Shown: positions 50,629 to 59,136 of the stretch, piece by piece | Layout of the letters: every line of letters begins with the position of its first letter | Position numbering within the stretch: position 1 is the first letter of the stretch | Source: Thermoplasmata archaeon | Lineage (GTDB): Archaea; Thermoplasmatota; Thermoplasmata; Lutacidiplasmatales; UBA184 | Length of the DNA stretch: 61,108 nt | Assembly: GCA_030037875.1 (NCBI GenBank) | Contig: JASHPV010000089.1 | Coordinates: 1-61,108, forward strand | Reading direction: 5' to 3' | The notes under the pieces: model-generated | Told to the model about the DNA's origin: nothing | The model's database searches: none | Seen by the model: only the letters and a program-made list of their open reading frames with translations | Translations under genes and position numbers: made by a program

Positions 50629-51857
50629 ACAACACCCCCTCAGCCGGCGCGAACGATTCTCAAGAGGATACCCAAAGGGTAGCCCGAACCGCCAGAGGTC
50701 CGCGGAGCAGAATCAAGGTGGTCGTGGCCGTCGTGGCTATCCTCGCGATCATGATCGTTACGGCGGGGTGGCTGGCCGGGTGGTTTGCTCCGACCAGCGC
50801 GGAGGTTGTTTCGAAGAGGTGCGCGGCAAGCGTGGAACTTGCAGGGGTAGGGGCTTACTCCGTAGGCCCGGCGATGCGCTCGTGGTCCGCCGAATTCAAC
50901 ACAACGGCCTGCGCGACGGTGACCTATGCGAGCGTTAGTTCGGGGGTTGATGAGCTGGCAGCGAAGACCGTGGACTTCGCCGTTATCGACACTTCCCTTA
51001 GCTCCTCGGAGGCCACCGAACTCGGCTTGGCAGCGATTGTCCTTCCCGTGGCCCTCGAGGCCACCACGGTGGTCTACAGTATTCCCGGCGTACCCGCCGG
51101 CCTGCATCTCAGTGGCGGCGTTCTGGCAGCGGTCTATCTAGGGGAGATCACGAATTGGAACAGCTCGGCGATCCAAGCGCTCAATCCCACGGTCCGGCTC
51201 CCGTCGGATCTTCCTATCACCCCCGTCCATTGCTCCGGAAGCTGCGCGACTACGCTTGCCTTCACAGGGTACCTGTCGCGGACAAACTCGACGTGGAATG
51301 ACACGGTCGGGTCGAGCACTTCGCCGACCTGGCCGGCCGTGGGGGTGGGGGAATCCGGTAGCCTCGCAGTGACGAGCGAGGTCGCCCTTACCCCTGGGGC
51401 GATCGGATACGCCGAGCTCCCACTAGCCCAACAGGCGAATCTGACGTGGGCGGACCTTCAAAACCCGGCGGATTCGTTTGCAGCGCCCTCCCCGGCCAAC
51501 ACGACCGCCGCCGCGGCGAGTGCGTTTCCCACGCTGCCGCCCGAAACGGGCCTTCCCTCGAACCAATCCATCCTGAACGAGGCCGGTCTCAACAGCTACC
51601 CAATGGCCACGTTATCGTACGTCGTTGTCTACCAAGACCTCGGCATCGCGTACAACGGAACGCTTGCGAAGGTCACGGCCCAGTGGTTGGGGGCTTACAT
51701 TCTCTGGGTCACCACCGCGGCACAGCCGAACGGGGTTCCGCTGGGGTATGCTCCCCTTCCGGCGATCCTTGTGACCTGGAATCAGGACTCGCTGGAGAAG
51801 CTACTTTACGACGGTGTGAGCGTTCTGCCCGGGGGCGATTCCGGCGGAGAACCCTAG
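50625..51857 (+). CDS. PstS-like phosphate-type solute-binding protein, membrane-anchored
   Basis: 410 aa from TTG. A cytoplasmic Ser/Arg-rich N-terminus of ~30 residues and one membrane helix (residues ~31-52) precede a periplasmic-binding fold of the PBP-like/PstS type: GVGAYSVGPAMRSW, VSSGVDELAAKTVDFAVIDTS, LGEITNWNSSAI, and GVGESGSLAVTSEV. The phosphate-binding residues of PstS are only partly conserved by eye. PstC, PstA, PstB and PhoU are absent around it, so it may act as an anchored sensor or serve a remote transporter. NxS/T sequons suggest glycosylation. A phosphate role is inference. Confidence 0.75.
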   Translation: MNNTPSAGANDSQEDTQRVARTARGPRSRIKVVVAVVAILAIMIVTAGWLAGWFAPTSAEVVSKRCAASVELAGVGAYSVGPAMRSWSAEFNTTACATVTYASVSSGVDELAAKTVDFAVIDTSLSSSEATELGLAAIVLPVALEATTVVYSIPGVPAGLHLSGGVLAAVYLGEITNWNSSAIQALNPTVRLPSDLPITPVHCSGSCATTLAFTGYLSRTNSTWNDTVGSSTSPTWPAVGVGESGSLAVTSEVALTPGAIGYAELPLAQQANLTWADLQNPADSFAAPSPANTTAAAASAFPTLPPETGLPSNQSILNEAGLNSYPMATLSYVVVYQDLGIAYNGTLAKVTAQWLGAYILWVTTAAQPNGVPLGYAPLPAILVTWNQDSLEKLLYDGVSVLPGGDSGGEP

Positions 51858-52057
51858 TCGGTCCGAGAGCATCCCTCGCTTCGTGAGGGCGCGCCGCCAC
51901 GGCGGCCCCCCGGAATGACCGCTTCTGAATGCAATGGTCCCGGGTCATCCTTCTTGGGTGGCTACAGTGATTGAGATTCAGTTCCACGGGTGGGCCCGCC
52001 CGCCATCGCCTCGCCCGAGGGCCGGTCGGTCTTTCGGTACCTGAAATGCAGGTTTAA

Positions 52058-52131
52058 CGGGCCCAAGGGGATTCGAACCCCTGATCTTGCGGTTAAGAGC
52101 CGCCTGCTCTACCGGGCTGAGCTATGGGCCC
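52058..52131 (-). tRNA. tRNA-Lys (CTT anticodon)
   Basis: 74 bases. The 7-bp acceptor stem GGGCCCA/TGGGCCC with discriminator G is complete, the D stem is GCTC/GAGC, the anticodon loop is CTCTTAA with CTT, and the T arm is AGGGG-TTCGAAT-CCCCT. The anticodon stem has a G27-A43 mismatch at its top and four good pairs below. No intron and no encoded CCA. A TTAA element 36-39 bases upstream overlaps the stop of the deoxyhypusine synthase gene and may serve as its promoter. Confidence 0.93.
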
Positions 52132-52144
52132 GCCTCGTCGGGCT

Positions 52145-52160
52145 CGCCCGATTTCGGGCG
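52145..52160 (-). terminator. short hairpin between deoxyhypusine synthase and tRNA-Lys
   Basis: CGCCCGA and TCGGGCG are exact complements around two bases (six firm pairs with an ATTT loop). It lies 7 bases after the deoxyhypusine synthase stop and 14 bases before the tRNA. It could end the mRNA or mark the tRNA leader. No T run follows. Confidence 0.4.
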
Positions 52161-52166
52161 GCCCAC

Positions 52167-53138
52167 TTAAGGCCTCGCTCTTCGGACCATCGGCCGGCCT
52201 AAACGTTCGAGGGCGGCCCCGACCATCCAAGGCAGCAGTACCGTGATGTCGCCGTCGACCGTCACGTGATGTGCTGTGGGCTTCACCTTCCCCCACGAGA
52301 CCGCCTCGCGCGTCCGGGCACCGGAGAGACTCCCGTCCCACTCGACGGCCGATGTGATGTAGAGCGCCGCGTCGAGGCCTTCCCGGAACTGGTTCCACCA
52401 TATCGTGTGGTGCTTCGAGATGCCCCCCCCGAGGAGAATCGCCCCACTTCGTTTGGCCTCGAACACGAGGTCCGAAAGACGTTGCTCGTCCGGCAATAGG
52501 TCGACTTGGAACTCCTTGTGCATCTGCCAGAACAACCAGAGCTGCGAGCCCACCGCGCCGTCGGTGATGCCCGGGACGATGACCGGGATCATCCGCTCGA
52601 AGGCTGCCCTCGCGAGACTTCCTCGGCCGGCCCGGTCTCCTAACGCCTCCCCGATCTTCCAGACAAGGTCGGTGGTGGAAATCCGGCGAATGCCCGCTTT
52701 CCACAGACGGTTCAAGAGCCTCTGCATGAACCGCTCGACGGTGCCGCCATAGACCTTCTCTTCGATCACCAGATTCCCGAGCCGGTAGAGTCCCTTCGCG
52801 CGCAGGGCAGCGTCGTCGAGGAGCCAATCGCCGTGAAGATACGGCCCGTAGGACCGCGCGATGTCGTGGTCGAGCGTGCCGCAGGTCGTCACCACGGCGT
52901 CGACGTATCCTCCGGCGAGGAGGGTGTGTAGCACCCCTCGGGTTCCCGTCGCCACGATATCCGCGGGAAACGAGAGGAAGGTCGTCATCTCCCGATCGCC
53001 GAGAATTTCGGTCAGCACGTCGACCCCCTGGGCGAATCCCTTGGCCGTGAACCCTCCGGCCGCGTCGAGGCGCCGGGCCAGCGTGTCGAGCGAGGGTCGG
53101 TCGTCGATCCGAATGTCCTCCACTCGACGACGGGCCAT
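52167..53138 (-). CDS. dys: deoxyhypusine synthase
   Basis: 323 aa. It transfers an aminobutyl group from spermidine, NAD-dependently, to a lysine of translation factor aIF5A. The active-site Lys lies in EAVSWGKVKP and the substrate-contact segment is GGISKHHTIWWNQF; TSAVEWDGSLSGAR matches the family consensus TAQEYDGSLSGA. Length and motif order match archaeal and eukaryotic enzymes. The start ATG is 15 bases after the presenilin homologue's TAA. A strong archaeal (or eukaryotic) marker. The aIF5A gene is not in the window. Confidence 0.95.
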   Translation of the reverse strand: MARRRVEDIRIDDRPSLDTLARRLDAAGGFTAKGFAQGVDVLTEILGDREMTTFLSFPADIVATGTRGVLHTLLAGGYVDAVVTTCGTLDHDIARSYGPYLHGDWLLDDAALRAKGLYRLGNLVIEEKVYGGTVERFMQRLLNRLWKAGIRRISTTDLVWKIGEALGDRAGRGSLARAAFERMIPVIVPGITDGAVGSQLWLFWQMHKEFQVDLLPDEQRLSDLVFEAKRSGAILLGGGISKHHTIWWNQFREGLDAALYITSAVEWDGSLSGARTREAVSWGKVKPTAHHVTVDGDITVLLPWMVGAALERLGRPMVRRARP

Positions 53139-53153
53139 CGGTGCGCTCCGCTC

Positions 53154-54122
53154 TTAGAACGTCAGGCTGAAGCCCAGCCCCAGATGATGGAAGATGAGCA
53201 GATAGAGGATAATGTAGCCGGCGATGGCGCCGCCGTCGAGGAATGGGAGTCCGGCCTGCGGGTTGCCCGACCGGGCCCGGCGCATGAGGAGAGCATAGCC
53301 GACCAGCGAGCCCACGATGGCGCCGAGCGCAGTCCAGAGGTTCGCCCCGATCCCGGCTAGGACCGGGTGGCTTGGAAGCCAGATGTACGCGGAAGCGACG
53401 AGGGCTCCCGGGATCACGACGTCGCCGAGCCCCATGAATGTCGCCTCGCGCTCCTCGACCGGCTGCTCTCTCTGGGCGTTAAGGGAGGGAGCTTGCGTGT
53501 AGTCGTAGCCGGCCGAACTGGGCATGACCATCAGGATCGGCAGTCGCATCTCGGTCACGACGTCCGCGAGACTGATCATGTGCTTCGTTCGGTAGACGGC
53601 GATGTAATCGTAGATGGCGAGGGCGATCAGGAGGATGAACACCGGAAGGATGCTGAAGGAGATCCCGAGCAGCGCGATGAGCGCGCCGGCGGCGAGAAAA
53701 CCGGCCGCATCGACCACGTACCACTGCGGTTCGATCCAGAGGGCGAGGAGGATCGTCACCGCGATGGACCCCGCGATGGTGGCCGCGGGGTCGAACAACA
53801 ATCCCGCCTCAGCGGGGGGAATGAAGTGGGTGGCGGGCAGCAGGAGCTCGAGCGTGTAGTACAGCGTCAGGTTGAGAGAGGCCGCGATGGCGACCAAGAG
53901 GACGACCCGGAGCGTGGCCACCCCGCCCTTGCGGCGGGTGAACCAGAGGATGAGAAGCGGCGCCAGCACGATGGCGACGATGATGACGAGTGGCGCTGCG
54001 GGGCTGTTGGGGTTGGACGTCGACGCGAGCCCGGCCGACTTGAACGGCGACGCGAGGGCCAACGCCACCAGCTGGGCGCCCACATAGAGGGCCAGCAGTC
54101 CGAGCGAGCGAAGGTTGCGCAT
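53154..54122 (-). CDS. presenilin/signal-peptide-peptidase homologue (intramembrane aspartyl protease)
   Basis: 322 aa, about nine membrane helices. Catalytic Asp172 lies in IYDY within one helix and Asp234 in GLGD at the start of the next, separated by a ~55-residue loop, as in archaeal PSH. A C-terminal LPFLDGG may stand for the PAL motif. It cleaves transmembrane segments, possibly membrane-bound remnants such as signal peptides. It is nine bases after aIF2-beta and 15 before deoxyhypusine synthase, so it is transcribed with translation genes. Confidence 0.9.
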   Translation of the reverse strand: MRNLRSLGLLALYVGAQLVALALASPFKSAGLASTSNPNSPAAPLVIIVAIVLAPLLILWFTRRKGGVATLRVVLLVAIAASLNLTLYYTLELLLPATHFIPPAEAGLLFDPAATIAGSIAVTILLALWIEPQWYVVDAAGFLAAGALIALLGISFSILPVFILLIALAIYDYIAVYRTKHMISLADVVTEMRLPILMVMPSSAGYDYTQAPSLNAQREQPVEEREATFMGLGDVVIPGALVASAYIWLPSHPVLAGIGANLWTALGAIVGSLVGYALLMRRARSGNPQAGLPFLDGGAIAGYIILYLLIFHHLGLGFSLTF

Positions 54123-54131
54123 GCCGGCGGG

Positions 54132-54749
54132 TTAGGGCTGCACGATGGCGTAGGCGTTGTTCCCGAGCACCTTCGTGATCTTGGCGTTGACCGTCGCCCC
54201 ACGGGTCGTGGCACCTGTCACGAAAACGACGAACCCTTCCTTCCGGGCGACGCCGTCGCCCCGTCGGCCGATGTCCTCGATCGTGAGCCGGTACACCTCT
54301 CCGGCGATGACGGGGGCCTTTGGTTTGACGACCTCGACGACCCGGCGAACGGTGACCGGTCGTTGAGCGCCGCACGCCTCGCAGACCAGGAGGGTGAATT
54401 TTCCCTCCTTGACGAGGTGGGTGTCCGGTCGCTTGCACTCGGAGCAGATCACGTATTTCTCGGTGTACTCCCGGATGCGCTGGGCGATGGCCTCCTTCGG
54501 GATGCGGGACTTGAGAACGCCCCGGGGCAGGTCGAGTACACCCGGGCAGCCGAACTCTCGGGCGAGGTAGCCGATCAGGTGGGCCGGTTCGCGGCGCAGG
54601 ACGCTCGCGATCTCCTGGAGATTCCGGATGACCGTGTTCTTCCCATCGGTCATCACGTCGGGTTCGGGCACCTGGAATCGTTCCCCGCTGGTCCGGACCT
54701 CGGGCAACTGGGACCGGGCCCGGTCGAGGAGTTTCTGGTAGGCTTCCAT
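54132..54749 (-). CDS. translation initiation factor aIF2 beta subunit with C-terminal TRAM domain
   Basis: 205 aa from ATG 54749 (a farther ATG at 54779 would add ten residues). The IF2B/IF5 domain has DGKNTVIRN and HLIGYLAREFG; the zinc ribbon is CSEC...CEAC; the C-terminal ~60 residues form a TRAM domain (GEVYRLTIEDIGRRGDGVARKEG). TRAM-bearing aIF2-beta occurs in several euryarchaea, where the domain probably adds RNA binding. It is an archaeal marker. Spacing of 35 bases from the HAD gene and nine to the presenilin gene places it in the leftward housekeeping unit. Confidence 0.9.
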   Translation of the reverse strand: MEAYQKLLDRARSQLPEVRTSGERFQVPEPDVMTDGKNTVIRNLQEIASVLRREPAHLIGYLAREFGCPGVLDLPRGVLKSRIPKEAIAQRIREYTEKYVICSECKRPDTHLVKEGKFTLLVCEACGAQRPVTVRRVVEVVKPKAPVIAGEVYRLTIEDIGRRGDGVARKEGFVVFVTGATTRGATVNAKITKVLGNNAYAIVQP

Positions 54750-54783
54750 TCCGCCGATTGAAGGCCGAGCGGCGCTCAAAAGC

Positions 54784-55467
54784 CTATGGGCCAGCCCGAG
54801 GGCTCTTCGAGGCCCGGGGGCCCTCCTCGGTGAGGGGGCCGATGACTCGGCGCAGGTCCTTCTCCGTCACGATGTGGGTAGCCCGACGCCGGACGTGCTC
54901 GTCCTCCGGGAGGAACGCCACCGCGATCCGCGACCGCTCGAACATCGCCACATCGATCTGGGAGTTCCCCACGGCGGCGCATTCACTGACCGAGAGGCCG
55001 AACTCTCGCTGGAGCCCGGCCACCACATCCCCCTTTCGTTTGATCGGGACGCGGATAATGCCCTCGTCCGTCAGCCGGCCGTGGCCGTCGAGCACGAAGC
55101 CGTTCGCCAGTACTCGGTCGATGCCGAGTTCCCGGCCGATCCGCTGGGCGATGACATCGAGACCCCCGCTGACGATCGCCGTACGGATCCCACGCGTGTG
55201 AAGCGCATCGAACAGCTCGTGGGCGCCCGGCATGAGGGGCACCGAGGCCAGGATGGACACGAGGTCATCTTCTGTGATGTGCGGCCGGTGACGTCGCCAG
55301 AGTTCGAGGTCCCGGCGCATGAACTCCTGGTCGTCGATGCGGTCGTCGAGAAAGAGCTGGAGGGCCTCGGTGTTCTTCTCTCCGAAGAACCGGTGGACCT
55401 CGGCCCATGAGCTCGACACGTCGAGCAGGGTGCCATCCATATCGAAGGCGACGAAGCTAACCGTCAT
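54784..55467 (-). CDS. HAD phosphatase, phosphoserine phosphatase-like
   Basis: 227 aa from ATG 55467, whose next residues TVSFVAFDMDGTLL begin motif I. Motif I is DMDGT with both Asp residues, motif II IVSGG, the Lys in PIKRKGDVV, and motif III VGNSQIDVAM. The layout is that of SerB-type enzymes. It could make serine or act on another phosphate ester. Its start overlaps the end of the aldo/keto reductase gene by 11 bases. Upstream in-frame codons show no homology and were excluded. Confidence 0.85.
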   Translation of the reverse strand: MTVSFVAFDMDGTLLDVSSSWAEVHRFFGEKNTEALQLFLDDRIDDQEFMRRDLELWRRHRPHITEDDLVSILASVPLMPGAHELFDALHTRGIRTAIVSGGLDVIAQRIGRELGIDRVLANGFVLDGHGRLTDEGIIRVPIKRKGDVVAGLQREFGLSVSECAAVGNSQIDVAMFERSRIAVAFLPEDEHVRRRATHIVTEKDLRRVIGPLTEEGPRASKSPRAGP

Positions 55468-56455
55468 GGCCCAGAGCGATCGCATCGGCCCGAGCCAACA
55501 CCGCCGCCGTGGGTCGAGCCGCCCAGGCGGCGAGGACCTCATCCACCTGAGCCGGCTGGCTCGCGCCGAAGAGCGGTGCTATGCCTCGCTCCGACAGCCA
55601 GTGCAGCGCGAGCGAGGCCATCGGCACTCCCGCCTCCTCGGCAAGGGTGTGGAGTCGGCGGGCCCTCGCCTGCATCTCGGGGAGCTGCTCGCGGAGTCCT
55701 GTGCTTCGAGCCGGCCCCACGGGGATGGATCCCGATAGGTACCGTCCCGCCAGCAGGCCGCGGGCCAGGGGGGTGTACGCCTCGATGAGGATCCCCTCCT
55801 GCCGACAATAGGGCAATACCTCGTCGCCGTCGGCCCGCTCGAACAGGTTGTACAGTACTTGGTTCACGACCACGTCGGTCTCCCGGAGCGCAGCGCGGGC
55901 CTCGACCAGCTGCGCGGCAGAGAAGTTGCTGACCCCGATGGCGCCGATCTTTCCCTCCTTCCAGAGCGCTTCGAGTGCTGACATCGTCTCGGCGATCGGA
56001 ACCCGGGGGTCCGGGGAATGGACCAGGTAGAGGTCGACCTTCGAGCGGCCCAGCCGTTGCAGGCTACCCAGGAGAGCGGGCCGGACCTGGACCGGCCGAA
56101 GGTGCTCCCAGGAAAGTTTCGTGACGATCAGGGCCTCGGCCGCGGCCGGCCCCGCCCGGTAGAACACGTCACCGAGGATGCGTTCCGATCGGCCCGCTCC
56201 ATAGACCTCCGCGGTATCGAACCACCGGATCCCACGTTCGAGCGCGTGGCCGAGCGTGGCCTTCGTCCGCGCTTCGTCTTCCGGCCGCCAGCGACCGAGG
56301 GCCCACAGTCCCAGACCGAGCGGTGGGTGAATTTTGCCAGTCTTCCCCAGGGGGAAGCCGGGTCCCACCTCGGAGACCGGGCGAGCGACCGACGTCGTCC
56401 GCCGTCGGGTGCCCGCCTTCCGGGCCGGTTGGGAGGGCGCCTTCTTTTTCGTCAT
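55457..56455 (-). CDS. aldo/keto reductase
   Basis: 332 aa. NADPH-dependent carbonyl reduction by the AKR barrel; the tetrad is visible as Asp and Tyr in DTAEVYGAG, Lys in TKLSWE and His in VHSPD. The cofactor region has IGVSNFS and PLARGLLAG. The N-terminus has an unusual Lys/Arg-rich extension of ~45 residues (KKKAPSQPARKAGTRRRTT), probably disordered. The start ATG overlaps the valS TGA (ATGA). It may act on an aldehyde product of general metabolism; substrate unknown. Confidence 0.9.
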   Translation of the reverse strand: MTKKKAPSQPARKAGTRRRTTSVARPVSEVGPGFPLGKTGKIHPPLGLGLWALGRWRPEDEARTKATLGHALERGIRWFDTAEVYGAGRSERILGDVFYRAGPAAAEALIVTKLSWEHLRPVQVRPALLGSLQRLGRSKVDLYLVHSPDPRVPIAETMSALEALWKEGKIGAIGVSNFSAAQLVEARAALRETDVVVNQVLYNLFERADGDEVLPYCRQEGILIEAYTPLARGLLAGRYLSGSIPVGPARSTGLREQLPEMQARARRLHTLAEEAGVPMASLALHWLSERGIAPLFGASQPAQVDEVLAAWAARPTAAVLARADAIALGHDG

Positions 56456-59136
56456 CCGGTTCCGGTCGGGGTGTCCGCGGCGAGGTGCTCGTCGATTCGC
56501 CGGACCCGCTCGGCCAGGTCCTGGGCCTTCTCTTCTGCCGCTTTGAGGACTTCGGGAGGGGCCCGGTCGCGGAATCCGGTGTCGGCGAGACGTTGTTCGG
56601 TCTTGGCGAGCAGCCCGGAGAGCTTCGCGCGCTCCCGCTCGAGCGCCCGGCGCTCTGCTGGAGTGGTTTCGGTGGGCAGGGCCAGGAAGAACTCCCCGTG
56701 CACCGTCACGCTGGGCGCAGTGCCGGCCGGGGGAGGGGCGCCGGCCTCGAGGAAGTCCAACGCTCCCACGCGAGCCTGCTGAAGAACGAGAGCCTTCTGG
56801 GCGCGGAGGACCTCGGCGGTTTCCTCTCCGGACGGACGGACCCAGGCGGGCGGAGATGAAGAGGGAGCGAGCCGATTCCCGGCGCGGAGACTGCGGAGAG
56901 TCCGGATCGCGTCATAGACCACCTCCATGGCGACGATCGCCTCGGGGTCGTCGGGGGCCTCGTTGGACCGGGGCCACGGCGCGAGCGCCAGCAGGGTTCC
57001 TCGGTGGGGGATCGCGTGCCAGAGCTCCTCGGTGACGTGCGGTACGATCGGATGGAGGAGGCGCAGGGTACGCTCGAGGGTGAAGAGGAGCACCGCTTGG
57101 GTCTCTCGCCGAAGAGGCTCCCCCCGGTGCCCGGAGAGCGCCTCCTTACTGACCTCCACATACCGGTCCGCCAAGTCGTACCAGATGAACGAGTGGAGGA
57201 GACCGACCGCGCGCGTGACCTCGTAACCGGCCAGGGCCTGCTCGAACTCGTCCACGGTCCGCCGCCATCGAGCCAATATCCACCGATTCTCGAGCGGTGA
57301 GTCCTCCGTCAATATCGGCGCGCGATCGGGCGCGTCGACCCCTTCGGGAAGGTACGCCTGCGCGAAACGCACGAGGTTCCACACCTTCGTCAGGAAGTTT
57401 CGGGCATTGTCCAGCGTCGCCAGGCCAAAGACCCCGTCCTGGTCGACCGGGCTCGGAAACAGCAGAGCGAACCGGAGCGCGTCGGCGCCCCGTTCGTGGA
57501 GAAGCTCGACGGGGTCCGGGGAGTTCCCGAGGTGCTTCGAGAGCTTTCGGCCCTCGAGGTCGCGCAGGATCCCGGTGAAGGAAACGTCCCGGAACGGCGG
57601 ACGACCGAGGAAGTAGTACGATGCCATCATCATCCGGGCGACCCAGAAGAACATGATGTCGCGGCCGGTTTCGAGAAGGTTGGTGGGGAAGTAGTGGGCC
57701 AGGTCCGGCGAATCCTCGGGCCACCCCAGGGTCGCGAACGGCCACAGCCACGAGGAGAACCAGGTGTCGAGCACGTCCGGGTCTGGGGTGAGCGGAGCAT
57801 GTCCGCACTCGGGACACTTCGCGGGCGGTTCTTCGGCCGCCGTCTCATGCCGGCAAGCGGGGCAGTAGTAAACCGGGATGGGGTGCCCCCACACGACCTG
57901 ACGCGAGATGCACCAGTCCTGGACCTTCTCCATCCACCGGTAGAAGGAGAGCTCCCACCGGGCCGGGTAGAGCCGGACCTCACCCGAGCGGACCGCTTCG
58001 ACCACGGCCGGGGTGAGAGGGGCCATTCGAACGAACCACTGGGTCGAGAGGCGGGGCTCGATCACCGCGTTGGATCGCTCGGATCGTCCCACGGCATGGA
58101 TGTAGGGTGTCTCGTGGTCCACGAAGCCGCCGGAGCGGAGTGCCTCGGTGACCCATTTCCGCGCCTCTTCCCGGTCTTGGCCACGGAATTGCTCGGGGAC
58201 CCAATCGGAAGCGAGTCGTCCGTCCGCGTCGATGACGTCCGGGGGCATCGGGAGACCGGGATGCCGCTGGAAGATCTCGTAGTCCAGGAGGTCGTGCCGG
58301 GGAGTGATCTTGAGGGCGCCGTTCCCAAACGTCGGGTCGACGCCGGGGTCCGTGATGACCGGCACCTCCCGATCGACGAGCGGTACCCGGACCTTTCGGT
58401 CGACCGCCGCGGCGTGCCGCGCGTCGTCCGGATGGACCGCGACGGCCACGTCGCCGAAGATCGTTTCCGGTCGCACCGTGGCGACCAGGAGACCGCCCGG
58501 CGATCCGTCGGCCCAGGGATACCGAAGATAGAGCAGCGAGGTCGGCTCCTCGGAGTGCTCGACCTCGAGGTCCGAGACCGCGGTTTGGAGCACCGGATCC
58601 CAGTTCACAAACCGCTCCCCCCGATAGACCAGCCCCGCTTTGTGGAGCGCGACGAACGCTCGTCGCGTGGCCCGCTCGTACGCGGGGTCCATCGTGTATC
58701 GGTACCGACTCCAATCGAGCGAGAAGCCTCCGGCCCGGAGCGCCGCCAGGATCCGTCGTTCGTGGTCGCGCTTCCAGCCCTCGACCTGTGCCAGGACCTG
58801 GTCCCGCGACATGTCCTCCAGCCGGATTCCCTGCTTCGCGAGGTGGGCCCGGACCGCGACCTGCGTCGAAAGTCCGGCGTGGTCGATCCCCGGGAGCCAG
58901 AGGGTGGGGACCCCGGACATCCGGGAGCGGCGCACGAGGAGGTCCGTCACGGTGTTGCCGAGGAAGTGGCCGAGGTGCAGGTCCCCGGTGACGTTCGGAG
59001 GAGGGAGGACGACGGTGAACGCGGGCGTGGGAGGCCGGTCGGGTGCGCGGCCCAGCTCGGCCTGGTCCCAGGCCTCCTGCCATCGCCGCTCGATCGCCCC
59101 GGGCTCGAACCGGGGCGGCAGGGGGGCGGAGGTCAG
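56452..59136 (-). CDS. valS: valyl-tRNA synthetase, CTG start
   Basis: 894 aa. It charges tRNA-Val. Class I features: HIGH as HLGH in NVTGDLHLGHFLGN, the KMSKS counterpart as GRKLSKHLGN, a zinc-binding CPAC...CPECG, and an editing domain with TVRPETI. A C-terminal coiled coil follows the anticodon domain (ERERAKLSGLLAKTEQRL). There is no ATG, GTG or TTG between the upstream gene and the HIGH motif. The frame starts best at CTG 59136, which overlaps the previous stop as CTGA with GGAGGGG eight bases upstream. In-frame codons farther upstream belong to the permease frame. Confidence 0.9.
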   Translation of the reverse strand: MTSAPLPPRFEPGAIERRWQEAWDQAELGRAPDRPPTPAFTVVLPPPNVTGDLHLGHFLGNTVTDLLVRRSRMSGVPTLWLPGIDHAGLSTQVAVRAHLAKQGIRLEDMSRDQVLAQVEGWKRDHERRILAALRAGGFSLDWSRYRYTMDPAYERATRRAFVALHKAGLVYRGERFVNWDPVLQTAVSDLEVEHSEEPTSLLYLRYPWADGSPGGLLVATVRPETIFGDVAVAVHPDDARHAAAVDRKVRVPLVDREVPVITDPGVDPTFGNGALKITPRHDLLDYEIFQRHPGLPMPPDVIDADGRLASDWVPEQFRGQDREEARKWVTEALRSGGFVDHETPYIHAVGRSERSNAVIEPRLSTQWFVRMAPLTPAVVEAVRSGEVRLYPARWELSFYRWMEKVQDWCISRQVVWGHPIPVYYCPACRHETAAEEPPAKCPECGHAPLTPDPDVLDTWFSSWLWPFATLGWPEDSPDLAHYFPTNLLETGRDIMFFWVARMMMASYYFLGRPPFRDVSFTGILRDLEGRKLSKHLGNSPDPVELLHERGADALRFALLFPSPVDQDGVFGLATLDNARNFLTKVWNLVRFAQAYLPEGVDAPDRAPILTEDSPLENRWILARWRRTVDEFEQALAGYEVTRAVGLLHSFIWYDLADRYVEVSKEALSGHRGEPLRRETQAVLLFTLERTLRLLHPIVPHVTEELWHAIPHRGTLLALAPWPRSNEAPDDPEAIVAMEVVYDAIRTLRSLRAGNRLAPSSSPPAWVRPSGEETAEVLRAQKALVLQQARVGALDFLEAGAPPPAGTAPSVTVHGEFFLALPTETTPAERRALERERAKLSGLLAKTEQRLADTGFRDRAPPEVLKAAEEKAQDLAERVRRIDEHLAADTPTGTG

